From Antedon bifida (taxonomy: Eukaryota; Echinodermata; Crinoidea; Comatulida; Antedonidae), in the NCBI GenBank assembly GCA_963402885.1, contig OY727097.1, forward strand, positions 15,376,001-15,440,000: a DNA stretch of 64,000 nucleotides, given 5' to 3'. The notes beneath the pieces were generated by a model. The model worked only from the letters and a program-made list of their open reading frames with translations. It had not been told where the DNA came from and did not search any database. The translations under genes were made by a program, and so were the position numbers. Position 1 is the first letter of the stretch; the number at the start of each line of letters is the position of its first letter. Of the stretch, positions 43,101-54,093 are shown piece by piece.

Positions 43101-46100
43101 CTGTTGCTGATGATAATTGACAATTAGTAAGTGCGAAAGATTAAAAATAATGTAACCCTATAAATAGAGAATGTCTCTTATATAGGGTTTGAGAGGAGGA
43201 GGCGAGACTCAAGGAGTCAATTTGTTATTTATAACTATTGTATATGTTAATTTAAGTTTCTCTATTTCTAATAATGGTCAACCACTATACGATCAACAGA
43301 CACTGGTGTCGTGACCAGTTAGTTTATACAATCAACAGACACTGGTGTCGTGACCAGTTAGTTTTAAAAAATATATGCAATCATTGTCATCATTATTACA
43401 GTTCAATAAAAATGTTATTACCATATTAACATGTTTTATAATGCCAAGCTAGATTATAATCCAACCCACTAATTTTGTGCCAAATGTTGTAACCCGGATC
43501 CTGATATACTGGTCATATATTTTCTTGAATGCGATTAATATAATATAAAATGTATTATAAATAGAGCTTTTTTTGTTATGATTAATTTTTTTTCTTTTTC
43601 AAGTATCCTTTAGAAAAAATCACAGGAAAGTTTTGCAACTGTGATAACTTCTCTTGTCGCAGAGATTCTGCTGACCTCATTTGTGGTGGTATGTTCAATT
43701 TTGTTTATATTTTCTTTTTCATGCACAGACTTTGGTAAATTTAAGCTCTGCTGACAATATTAAGGATCATATCAGCATTTTTCTACTACAGTAACTAAAT
43801 ATCTTAAATATGATTTTAGTCTTGTTTTAAATGTAGAAGCTATGAGAGTCACTGCAATAAACAGTTTGTATTATTACCCAAAAAAGATTATTAGATTATT
43901 GCATTGCATAAACAGGTTAAACAGAACAAATTAGTTTAGTTACTGCAATAACTGCAATAAGTTATATAATAATAAATTTATTATATTATTTCTCTGTGAT
44001 TTTTTTTTAATTGTAAATTGCCTTTGAACATCATGAAAATGGTAGTATTTGTATTATACAAATGAGGTATTTAATTATTATTAATTATTATAAAAATGGT
44101 TTTGAGCATCTTGTGTATAATATACAGTATGCTCTGTGCTATATAACATGGACTTGATATAAATAATTTATGACTAAGCTCTGTCTACACTATCACACTT
44201 TTTGTGCCTAAATTGACGTGCCCATGGACACGATAACATCATACCAATACCCTTTTTTTTGTCAAACTAGTGTGATAGTGTAGACAGAGCTAATAGGTAT
44301 TTATTAACGTTGATAGGTCCATCAAAAGGAACATGCGTTTGTGGTCAGTGTGAATGCAAGCCAGGCTATAGTGGTCCTGATTGCAGTTGTCCAACCAGCA
44401 TTGAAAACTGCCTAGCATCTACTGGAAAAGAGTGCAATGACGCTGGACACTGTGAATGTGGTGTTTGCATGTGCAATGCAACATTGGTCTACGATGGCCC
44501 AACTTGTGAGGATTGTGATGTAAGTTCATTTATATTAAAATCTTTAGTGCATCCTCAAATTCAAATGTATGATGTCATCATTATCAGGATTGATCAAATG
44601 CCCTATTCATAGAAATATTAATAAATTATTATCCATTAGTTCAATTTTAATTATTTTCTTTCATGTAATCTCTTTAATATACAAAGCTTCTTTTTTCTTG
44701 AGACCCCATTTCATCATTTTAACATTGTACAGTGCCATAATAATTTATACATTACCATAATTTTTCCAATGATTTTTCTGATGATGAATAAATGTATTTG
44801 TATTATAATATACTTCTATTTTCTATGTAAAACTTTCTTAAGTTTAAGTCATGTGACACCCATCACCGAATCGTTCTATAGACGATCCGTTCCACCTATT
44901 TTGTACTTACGTCAGGACTATCATGTACAGAACCCCAATTGAACATAATCATATTTACTGATGTTTGTAGACATGTCCAGCTAAATGTGATCGCAATCGT
45001 GACTGTGTGCAATGTCTAGCTTACGGTACAGGTATATCTGAGGAAAAATGCCAAGAGTGTCCTCAAAGAATTATACTTGTCGAGGAAGAAGAATTAATAG
45101 GTAAGTATTGCAGAAACATTTTAATTGCAAAGTAATAAACTCATTTATATTTGTCTTCAAGATTCTGTAAACCTTTTTAATTTCTTTTATTTTATTCTTC
45201 CGATAAAAAAAAAACTTTAAAAAGGATAAAACACAGATTAAAATACACTAGTACAATCCCATCTCTTGAGTTGCCACGCTGTAATCGGTGGTTCACAGTG
45301 TTTATAAACTATAAAGTATAGTAGGACAAGCATATGACAATTTAGGATATGTTTCTGGTTTGTTCAGGGAAGAGTACCTTATGCATATGTTGCTTTCGCA
45401 ACACATGCATTGCGTACTACACTTACTGTCAAAGCAAAATCAAAATGAACAAGTATTTTAACGAAACTTTTCTCTGAAAACTACGCTGTTATGCAAATGA
45501 GCAGAAAAGAAAGCTCTTTATTAGCTATCTGTTCATATAAAAGTACAGTATAATCTATACTGAGTTTTAGCAGGTACTGTATAATTTATGGCATTGTAAA
45601 ATATTATTATAAGGATTTTCTTAACACTTTGACTGCCAAACACGAAGATCTTCGTTTTTGGAAACACAACGCTTGACTGCCAAACACGAAGATCTTCGTT
45701 TTTCGCGTTTTTTTACGAAATCCGGTAGATAGGTTAATTATTGGTATATACTATAAATATGAACACTATATTCGGTCTGGACCGTCAATATTTTACAATT
45801 TGAAAGTAACTAATCTGGTTACGAACGACTGTCAAAATGGTACCTGTCGAAATAACAAACACCACGCATCACAGTAGCGCGTAGAGCGATGGCTTGGCGA
45901 ATTGTGTATCGGTCGCGCGCTAGCTATGCCGCCGAAGCATTACAAAGGTTTTTGTGGATTGACATGTTTGTTTGTTATCTGAATAAAAAATAATGGAGTC
46001 ATTTTCAATATGAAGTATTTAATTTTATTATTGTATGTATACCCTAATTGTTTTGGTGTTTTACTGAAAGTGACCGAGTTTCACGCAACAAACTTGTTTT

Positions 46101-49100
46101 GAAATGGTATGGATATTATCATCAGTTTACTATCTAGGCTAGTAGTACTAGGCTAGCCTAGGCCTAGTCGTAAAACGGTTCCGGACCAACTTTAGGCCTG
46201 GTTAACTAGGCCTGGTGTCTTTACTATGTGGATTTTGGCGAAACATTGATGTAAGATTTATGATTTATAAAATATAATACATTTTTCGATAGTGATAACT
46301 TGTTTTTATAGGCCTATCGGTGCCGTGTAAGTAACTTTTTTGTTGTTTCTTGATCTCACCGGGCGATATTTTCATATTGTGATGCCTTGCACAAAATCGC
46401 GAATATCTCGACTTTCTTGCGCGAAACTACGAAAAACTCAAAAAGTGGGTTACTTTCATTTTACTATTACGATTTACATATTGCGATTTAAAAATCGTTC
46501 TTGGTACCATTGTAAAGCTAAAATCTTTATGATTATTTTAGTCTAAATTACATATAAATCAGATCACATACATGGTTTCAATCAGCTTTAATAAAAACAT
46601 CGAATTGGGATAAAAACGCTGGCAGTGGCAGTTTCTAACTGAAAAAACCTCTGGCAGTCAAAGTGTTAAGCACTTAAAGGAAATCTTCTGTGATCTAATC
46701 GTTTTATATACCAGCTGTTTATTATCTTGAATTATAAACAATTTGTAAAAAATAAAGATTATTTATAAGGGAAGAAGAAGGTTTATTTGGTAAGAAGTAA
46801 TTTATTATATTTATTTTTTATTTAATTTCATTTATATATTCATCCGTTGATTAAATTGATTAAAAAAAAATTGGTTGTTCGAATAGTTTTTACTTTTTGC
46901 GAACTGAAAAAAAATCAGGAATTGATGGAAGTAATTCTCGGGTGGGACATAAACCCATGACTTTTGGCAGTAATGACTGAAACATTGTTTGCCAAAACAT
47001 TTTATTTACTTTCAAAATATAAATCGTGTTAAAAAAAGTACTGCTCTAACCACTGTTGAAATAATATCCCCTATGAAGAAAACTATGCATTGCTTTCTAT
47101 AAAAACCTTGTATCTCCACATAGTTTTACAGGTGGATGCTTTATATTTTGTGCTAGGTAGGTGTGTAATGAATTGGAGAATTCCAGAGATTCCAGTAAAA
47201 TATAAAACTTACTAATAAATATATAAATTTCTGGTTTTATTTTTATTTTGGTAAAATGACACACAGATTCCAGTAATAATAGTAACAATAGAATTCTGGT
47301 TTTAAATAATTATTTGGAATTATTTCACAATTTTTAAGAATATAATACAAGGGTTAGCCATGGCTTTGTAATAAATTTCTAGGAATCATTTACCTTAAAA
47401 TAATAGTGATAAAACACACATTTTACATGGTATTTAGCCATTTTAAAAGTTGGATGTACACCATCGTAGATTACCATACCATTATGTTTTACAAGGGTAA
47501 TTATGTTTTACATTATGTAATACAAGGGTTAGCCATGATTTTGTAATAAATTTCTAGGAATCACTCTGATGTTGGTATGGAAACCAAGGAATTCACTCTG
47601 ATATTGGTATAAAAACAAGGAATTCACTTTGATATTGGTATAAAAACAAGGAATTCACTTTGATATTGGTATAAAAACAAGGAATTCACTTTGATATTGG
47701 TATAAAAACAAGGAATTCACTTTGATATTGGTATAAAAACAAGGAATTCACTTTGATATTGGTATAAAAACAAGGAATTCACTTTGATATTGGTATAAAA
47801 ACAAGGAATTCACTTTGATATTGGTATAAAAACAAGGAATTCACTTTGATATTGGTACGAAAACCGCATATTGTACAGTACAAATCAAAACTTTGTATGA
47901 GCCACTAAATATATGTGTTCCGACAAAAAACACAACATTTTCTGCTTTCTGATTGGCTGTTGTTCCGACAACATATTGGGTTAAAAAATATGGTATATAT
48001 TAAAAATATTTTATTGATGTTAATAAAATAATCTGATGGCAATTCGATTCAATTTAGAAATGATAATATTAATATTGCTGGTACAATCAATGAAACATAT
48101 GTAGATTACATTAACATCATAAAAAATAACTATTTGAAGCATTAAAAACGTATGGTGTACATTATTGACAACGCAATGAATTATCCGAACTGTCAATTAT
48201 GATTGTTCAACTCACTAGCGTTGCGCTTTTGTAGCGATTTCTGTTTTTCAAATCATTTTTTTCTGTTAAGATTTTAATTTTTTTTTTTTTTTTTTTTATT
48301 TATAAATTTTATTTTTAAGTGTTATATTTTTATGTTACTTGTCTTATCAAATTATATTGTACTAAGGGTCCCTATTATGATCAGCTTTGGCTGGATGTAC
48401 TACCCTTGTTAAATATTGTTGAAATAAAATAAATATGGGAACCACACCTTTTGGTTAAAAAAATGTCTCTAAAGTATTCAGATTTTATGAATATTGCTTA
48501 ATTTTATTTTATATAGAACATAACCATGACTTTATGTTTGTTTAATGAAACGCATCATCATTGTACTCTACATTGTCTTAACCTTTTATTGACATATCTG
48601 GTATCTTTATAAAGTTAAAATTATAAAAGTATATAAAAATAAAATAATAGTATGGAGGTTATGAATTTATTTATGCCAAATTGGTGGTTTTTTTCACAGT
48701 AAATGGAACTGATCCTTGTACATACAAAGATGAACTTGGTTGTCTCTTCTCTTTTAACTTTGTTATGAATGGAACAATGGAGGTGATTCTGGTACAGAAA
48801 ATAACATGTAAGTAATGTAAAAAGAAAACCCAAGCAAAATGAAATTTAATACATTGTTTAAAGCTCTGTCTACACTATCAAACTTTATGTGACAAAAACA
48901 TGTAATGTGCCCATATATGGACACAATGATGAAAACTTCTGTATTTAGGTACATCAAACTTTTTTGTCAAACTATTTTGATAGTGTAGACAGAGCTATAT
49001 ATTGAGATCTCTGTGCACTTCACACACACACCTACATATAATTATACAGTATACATCCCCTCATTTGACAGGGACAATTTAATGGACATCAAAAGGCATA

Positions 49101-50060
49101 CTGCACTTTTTTTTCGAACAATTATGAAAGAGTACCATCAGTATCCTTTAATTTAATCTGTATTCTTTGTATATTAAACATCTTTTTTTCAATTTGAGAC
49201 ATGCCCTTCATTATAATACTAGAAGTTGGTACAAAGTATGTGAAATGTATGATAGAAGTAGAGTGAAAAAAATGATTGTAATGGCTTTTTTCAGGAAATA
49301 TTTGCAGAAAAATAAATGTCAGTCAAGTGCAGCAAACACGGCTTGTCTTGATTCAACATGTGCAACACTTCATGTTAATAATTTATATGAATGTTTACTT
49401 TATTTTCAGCGTGCCCAGAAGGAATAGATGCTTTATGGCTGGCTATTGGCATCATTATTGGTATATTACTAGTTGGTCTAGCCCTTCTGCTGGCCTGGAA
49501 GATAGCTACATATATATATGACAAACGAGAATATGCTAAATTTTTGAAAGAGTTAGAAAATGCACGAACAGATGCAGTAAGGAATGATTATTTTTCTTAT
49601 CTTGTAGTTAATAATGTTTATTTATTTATTATTTATGGTTTCCCTTTAAGGACCAGACCATTTTTATGTAGAGTCACCACTACATAGCATCCAAGTTCAC
49701 TGTAGCTGATGTTCCAAGAAAACATTATTTATTTTAAACATTTCTATTTGCATTTGAACTCTCTATCTATCTCTATATCTATTTCTAGTATGATTATGAT
49801 GTATCCTAGTATTGTAATTGAAAATGTTAAATCTAACAGTACTAGTAAATACCTTTAATTAAAAGTATAAGTATATATTTATGTCAATGTTTGTGATTAA
49901 CATGCATTGCATTGGAACATTAGCATTGAAAATACTAATTGAAATTTAATTATATGTTTATGAAAATATTACCTAGACATACTTGCCTTTCTTTCAGAAT
50001 ATAAATCCCCTTTTTAAATCTTCTACAACAACCTACAAGAATCCAACATATGGTAAATAG
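37086..50060 (+). CDS. Integrin beta subunit (C-terminal 14 exons, 5' incomplete)
   Basis: About 562 residues in 14 phase-consistent exons. Order: beta-I domain from the CFLEGDFC loop (NPC....C..PYGFRNV), the DRPEGGLDALMQATVC segment, IGWRNYSR, LPNDGECHL and GGSVGTLASDS; hybrid-domain return (DTVTAPIHVTYSAYC); four Cys-rich I-EGF modules; beta-tail domain; one transmembrane helix (ALWLAIGIIIGILLVGLALL); and a short cytoplasmic tail with W-K, the HDRRE-like YDKREYAKF, NPLF and NPTY. Integrin betas pair with an alpha chain for adhesion to matrix or other ligands; the NPxY/F motifs bind talin and kindlin (family knowledge). PSI, the first hybrid half and the MIDAS DxSxS are upstream and not found. 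One beta-I exon (about 30 residues, expected YPS..NIQ.IFAV) is not visible between 39333 and 40589, although flanking phases still join. Likely functional elsewhere, but this copy may be incomplete. Confidence 0.9.
37581..37667 (+). CDS. Integrin exon B: beta-I
   Basis: Phase 0 to 0, 29 residues: RTLKDQTFSMSLDRPEGGLD then ALMQATVCK. DxPEGGxDAxMQ is an integrin signature carrying a MIDAS/SyMBS-associated Glu. Confidence 0.9.
38032..38115 (+). CDS. Integrin exon C: beta-I
   Basis: Phase 0 to 0, 28 residues: EQIGWRNYSRHFIIYMSDAG then FHFALDGK. Donor gtttgt. Confidence 0.88.
38133..39145. repeat. 20-bp minisatellite in integrin intron (about 50 copies)
   Basis: Unit gctggctcatttgaggggta with alternating variants (gagata, ggggta, gtgta; ctggctc, ctatatt, ctgtctc). 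Starts about 20 bp after the exon C donor and ends about 110 bp before exon D. Some variants form higher-order blocks of several units. Confidence 0.97.
39255..39332 (+). CDS. Integrin exon D: beta-I
   Basis: Phase 0 to 0, 26 residues: VGGLTLPNDGECHLDDQGYY then THSVKN. LPNDGxCHL is universal in integrin betas. Donor gtaact. Confidence 0.88.
39333..40589. other. Intron where an expected beta-I exon is not found
   Basis: Known betas have about 30-35 residues between the segments coded by exons D and E. No plus-strand frame with proper splice sites matches them. About 39950-40560 is a three-unit repeat (tataaacatatatattgtga, about 150-bp spacing) of the family also at 34.3-34.8 kb. Confidence 0.55.
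39950..40560 (+). repeat. Three-unit dispersed repeat
   Basis: The motif tataaacatatatattgtga followed by acaatttgataccaaaatt occurs at about 40008, 40157 (diverged) and 40311. Inverse relative at 34.3-34.8 kb. Confidence 0.6.
40590..40682 (+). CDS. Integrin exon E: end of beta-I
   Basis: Phase 0 to 0, 31 residues: EVVNEFFPGGSVGTLASDSR then NIIELVRSSYD. Matches the ..IPGSAVGxLSxDSxNVxxLI.. helix. Confidence 0.85.
41416..41600 (+). CDS. Integrin exon F: hybrid domain return
   Basis: Phase 0 to 2: KITSEIQLVDTVTAPIHVTY, then SAYC...NIRLGNVIKFKLDV. Potential N-glycosylation at NYSN. Donor gtaaga. Confidence 0.87.
42384..42620 (+). CDS. Integrin exon G: I-EGF1
   Basis: Phase 2 to 2: FSVKPLGFEENLEVVIITNC, ECECTKSVTPDSELCSNGNG, then CGICECNEGRYGEICEC. 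Typical CxCxC spacing. Confidence 0.9.
42901..42973 (+). CDS. Integrin exon H: I-EGF2
   Basis: Phase 2 to 0: SNSSLVCSGQGSCICGKCVC then NKRQ. Donor gtaggt. Confidence 0.85.
43604..43688 (+). CDS. Integrin exon I: I-EGF2/3
   Basis: Phase 0 to 1: YPLEKITGKFCNCDNFSCRR then DSADLICGG. Acceptor ctttttcaag. Confidence 0.85.
44177..44291. mobile_element. Short MITE, copy 1
   Basis: 115 bp between agctctgtctacactatcac and its inverse gtgatagtgtagacagagct. It sits 25 bp upstream of integrin exon J. Same family at 48862-48996. The target duplication is unclear. Confidence 0.8.
44317..44519 (+). CDS. Integrin exon J: I-EGF3/4
   Basis: Phase 1 to 0: PSKGTCVCGQCECKPGYSGP, then CSCPTSIENCLAS...CECGVCMC and DGPTCEDCD. 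Confidence 0.9.
44971..45100 (+). CDS. Integrin exon K: start of beta-tail domain
   Basis: Phase 0 to 1: TCPAKCDRNRDCVQCLAYGT then GISEEKCQECPQRIILVEEE. Donor gtaagt. Confidence 0.87.
45625..46665. mobile_element. piggyBac-type non-autonomous element
   Basis: Flanked on both sides by TTAA (45621-45624, 46666-46669). Ends cactttgactgccaaacacg and the inverse of cactttgactgccagaggtt. TTAA duplication and this TIR type mark piggyBac elements (family knowledge). The left end is duplicated (gactgccaaacacgaagatc occurs twice, each with a cgaagatcttcg palindrome). No transposase frame. Lies in the intron between integrin exons K and L. Confidence 0.85.
47335..47870. repeat. 31-bp tandem repeat with duplicated flank
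   Basis: From about 47560, some ten copies of ggaattcactttgatattgg followed by tataaaaacaa (31-bp period, very uniform). Just before it, a block of about 50 bp (acaagggttagccatg...ttctaggaatca) occurs twice (47347 and 47522). Confidence 0.92.
48360..48440 (+). repeat. Probable LINE 3' end
   Basis: 'gggtccctattatgatcagc' leading to ggatgtactacccttgttaa and a gaaataaaataaata tail, preceded by a T-rich run. Resembles non-LTR 3' UTRs; no coding part nearby. Confidence 0.4.
48700..48807 (+). CDS. Integrin exon L: beta-tail domain
   Basis: Phase 1 to 1: NGTDPCTYKDELGCLFSFNF, then VMNGTMEVILVQKIT. Two potential N-glycosylation sites (NGT). Confidence 0.85.
48862..48996. mobile_element. Short MITE, copy 2
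   Basis: 135 bp between agctctgtctacactatcaa and its inverse. Same family as 44177-44291; 54 bp downstream of integrin exon L. Confidence 0.8.
49410..49576 (+). CDS. Integrin exon M: transmembrane helix and proximal tail
   Basis: Phase 1 to 0: SCPEGIDALWLAIGIIIGIL, then LVGLALLLAWKIATYIYDKR, then EYAKFLKELENARTDA. Hydrophobic helix of about 23 residues, W-K at the membrane edge and a talin-binding acidic/basic region. Confidence 0.92.
49998..50060 (+). CDS. Integrin exon N: cytoplasmic NPxF/NPxY end and stop
   Basis: Phase 0, 20 codons and TAG: NINPLFKSSTTTYKNPTYGK. Membrane-proximal NPLF and distal NPTY with the TTT stretch between are conserved in integrin tails. Confidence 0.93.
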   Translation, partial: NINPLFKSSTTTYKNPTYGK

Positions 50061-50224
50061 AAGGTTTTATGCAAGATGTTGATACCTGTTGCCAAACAAG
50101 ACCTCATTCAGAACCATCCAACAAGGCCTGATCAATTTGATAACTGATACACTGTAATACTAGACTAAACGATGTCAGAATAATAATTTATGGCAAAGTT
50201 GAGACAGTAACTGACAGATCCATC

Positions 50225-50650
50225 AAGCCTGTTATCAGAAAAAGAATTGCCCACTAGGCCACAACTGACATCAGATCAAACTTACTTGTCCTGATCCACA
50301 AGGAATGTTATCAGACCATGAGATGCCCTCAACTTGGCCACAAAGTCTGATATCAGATTAAACTGACTTGTCCTGATCCAAAATCAGACCATGAGCTGCT
50401 CTCCACTAGGCCACAAAGTCTGATATCAGATCAAAGTGACTTGTCCAGATCCACATTGCATGTTAACATACCATGAGATACTCTCCACTAGGCCACACAG
50501 TAGGATATCAGATCAAAGTGGCTTGTCCTGATCCACAAGGCATGTTATCAGACCATGAGATGCCCTCCACTAGGCCACAACTGACATCAGGTCAAATTGG
50601 CTTGTCCAGAACAAATTGGCTTGTCCAGATCCACAAGGCATGTTCAGATC
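50225..50650. repeat. ~80-bp tandem repeat in integrin 3' UTR region
   Basis: About five copies of a unit containing ccactaggccacaaagtctg, atatcagatcaaa and ttgtcctgatccacaagg, starting about 165 bp after the integrin stop. Diverged; no coding support. Confidence 0.8.
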
Positions 50651-51889
50651 ATTCCAAGAGGCCTAACATCACTTCAACATAACTTAAACGAGGCAAGCTG
50701 ACTTATTATCAGACAACATTCGTTATTAGAGTAACTAGTTAAGTTGCTACACAACTACATGAAAAGTATATAAATTGTTTTGCAATAGTAAACCTTTCAT
50801 AGATGACTGTGATGACAATGCCACACCTTTTATGAATATTAAATAAGTTTTATAGATTAAAAGAAATACAATTGTAATAAGTGACTATCAAACATGCCTT
50901 GTGAATGATGGCTCCTCTGTTATTAAGACATATTACTCATTTCCACATAGCCTAGCAAAACTAAAAATTTACACACACAGGGGCATCAATACTGGCGTTT
51001 TGTATGGTATTTGTAAACCCGGGTGTTTTACTTATTATGGTTTAGCTGGTATCCAGATAAAGATCCCAGAAAAACATTCAAATAATATTTAATAATACCG
51101 GATGTCGTAGGCCAACACAAAATATACCACATAATTATATAAAATGGTCTGATACCTGAAACTAACAACCAGAGCATCTTGTCAAACAGAATTCACAACA
51201 GGTATCTGACATGAAGTTTCTGTACTATAACTTGAAGTATTAATTGATTGGCTAGAGAGCTAACTCCATATTTAACAATAAATTGTTATATTCATTACCA
51301 TAAAAAAATAAGTAATTTATAAAAACTGGACTGTACGTTTATGTATGTTTATATTTTAAAATATATATATATATATTCTGACTCATGTATTCTTCATAAT
51401 ATTGTAAGTTATTGTTTTATATTACTAAATAATATTTTTGAACAGATACAGCGGATAATTTTAAAGCACCAGCACTGTCTCATCATTTTGCTGTAACATA
51501 GTTAGCACTCTAGTCAATCTATTAATACCTCAATGGTACTAGATCATGCTGAATTTGGTGCTAAGTTGCAATATGTGATAAAATTAGAGGTTGATTTTAC
51601 AAAAAAAATTAGGATTTAACAATAAATTAGAGTAGCGTATAGTGGTGTGGCTGCCTTTAAAAAAAGTGCTTTATTTTATTTAAGATAAATATTTTATATA
51701 AAACATGTGAAAATGTTGTTATTTGTTCACATATTTTTAAAATTATAATAATATCTTATATTATGACAGTATAGTGAGCTTACCAAAAGTACTGTAATTG
51801 GTTACTCTATAGTAAACCTTAAAGCACAGTACTGACTGTATAAATAAGAACTCCCAGCCAATGTTCAAGGGAAACTCTATTAAGCTTGG

Positions 51890-52012
51890 TTCCCACTAGG
51901 ACGCAGTACAAGGACGTAAGCCGCAACGCATGTTCGAATAATCTTTTGCGTTGTGGCTTACGTCATTGCATTGTGTCATTGCATTGTGTCATATTGGTAA
52001 CCAGACTTTAAG
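51890..52012. mobile_element. Small foldback element
   Basis: The inner arms acgtaagccgcaacgc and gcgttgtggcttacgt pair nearly perfectly over a loop of about 20 bases. The outer ends (ggttcccacta / tggtaacc) are weakly complementary. Non-coding. Confidence 0.45.
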
Positions 52013-53232
52013 GGGACACTGGTCCTAAAGGTGTCCCCTTAATACAGTTTTCACTGTAATATTTATGCAGGTACATAACAAAGATGGGGGAATTTTCCCT
52101 CTTCTATAAAAATATCCTAAATATCTAGTTTTTTGATTTGATGATAATTCTCCAATTTATACATGGATATGTTTCAAAAGTTTAATTATTAAATTAATAC
52201 ATAAAAAGTAATATAAAGCTAAAAAGAATATTTATAATGTTTAAAGTATTGAAAACGTCAAAAATCTTATATTTATCCTTCCTTAAATTCACGATATACA
52301 CTTACTACTGTTTATTTTTCTTGGCCCATTCGGCAATGTATTCATTCTCTATTATACAATCACAGGTCAATACATAACATTTTTTTCTTCTAAATTTGAC
52401 TCCATTTACATTAGTTTTAAAACTGTACAAAGGTCATATAAAAGGCAAACTGTTCCATACTGTTGGGTACTATAAACATTAATAAGCAGTACTGGTTGTA
52501 AAATCATATTGTAATATTACTACTTACTACTGTTTTAAGTTTGTATTTTTTGTTACTTTGTTATTTATGTGTATATTATTACTTATTTAAGACATAAAAG
52601 ACGTTTACTATATAATTTCAATATAAAATGTAATAACAAAAACAGATAACAACGTTTACGAACCTTTGTGGAACCACTTTCAAGATCAAACAATAATATA
52701 CATAATATACCGTAACACATCGAAAAGAAGTCCATCTCGATATCAAGCCTATGGGCTTCTTTTCCGAAATAGACTGTATTATAATGTCAAAGGAATAGAA
52801 ATTTATGATCGTGTTATTATTTTGGTATCGATATATTAATAACCTTGCAACCATTTTTAACCATGGACTCGTATATTTATTCTACAATTTATTGTTTTCC
52901 AAATGCTACTTTTATTTCATCTTGCATCTTCTTCTTGTCTGCTTCCTTGGCAAATATATAAAATTGGCAAAGAATGTTTTAAAAATAATATATGAAACGT
53001 CATTAATTTAATCTTTTTGATTGATTGATTGATTGATTTTGTATTAGAATTATTTAATTCAAGTTTAATGTCAATCTTTAAATAGACATGTTTGATGAAA
53101 TAACCGTCTTAAAAAACTGTTTACCTGTACATTATTGATTTTTTTTAGTATCAATGTGGTAGTGGTAGTGGTAGTCAAAACATTGAGTATTTAGTAAATT
53201 TAATATAAATTAATTCTTATTGTATTGTAGGC

Positions 53233-53316
53233 CTATGTAAGAGCACAAGCTCGTCCAGGGATGTCGGGTCGTTCGGTTCAAAATAATTCTAATCCTAAGG
53301 TGCCCTTTTCAAGTTA
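53233..53316 (+). CDS. Candidate orphan terminal exon
   Basis: Acceptor attgtattgtag, then 27 codons and TAG: AYVRAQARPGMSGRSVQNNS then NPKVPFSS. It could in principle join integrin exon M in phase 0 as an alternative tail, but lacks an NPxY. Unknown; weak. Confidence 0.18.
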
Positions 53317-53957
53317 GAAACCAGCAGCGAAAGTGGTAAATAGGCCTCATGACAATTATTTGGCAAATCATTCATCTACTACTATACTAGGCCTATAGCT
53401 ATATTTTCTTTTTAAAATCTTGGCTATGGACTAGGAACAGCGAAGAGTAAGACTCGTTCATCTTCAAAAATTACAGTACAAAGCTCCCGGCCCTTCAAAA
53501 AAACATCAACAATAACAAAGTTGATATTGCTTTTTATTTTATTGTGAATTACTATAAAATAGTGTATTTATGTAATTATTAAATAATATACTAAACACAA
53601 TCACATCTAAAACAATTCTGTGACAATAAAAAAAAGGTTTATCTGATTTTCCAACAGCATTTTTTATATAATCTTGTAATATATTTAGGCCTATAACTTA
53701 GTTTACACAATTTTATTTTTATTTATTTTTGTAAATAATTGTATCTGATCTTAATGTTGTACTAGCAGAAAGAGATCGGCAATAATAAATAGCTATGTGT
53801 GGCCATGAAGGCACCAACTTCAATTTGTATACCAGGTATAATATAGATCGCGTTTACTTATTATGAGTGTTGATAATAACTGTACGTGTATTTTGCCATA
53901 TACTTTTCATTAAATCAATTGACTTTAGTACAACCTTTACGTAACGTTATATTTTAG

Positions 53958-54093
53958 AATTATGAATGCTGCTTTATTAGTAGTATGGCCTGTGTGGTAT
54001 AATACGGCGTTGTATCGTCTTCTCGTCTTTAAAATCGACAGCGTAGGACACTGCGATGTTTCGCAATGTCCAACAGATGAAGTAGTGCGCGCG
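53958..54093 (+). CDS. Candidate orphan exon
   Basis: Acceptor ttatattttag at 53957, ATG at 53962, donor GCGCG|gtgagt at 54093. Frame MNAALLVVWPVWYNTALYRL, then C-x4-C (HCDVSQC). No family recognised; splice signals are its only support. Confidence 0.2.
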
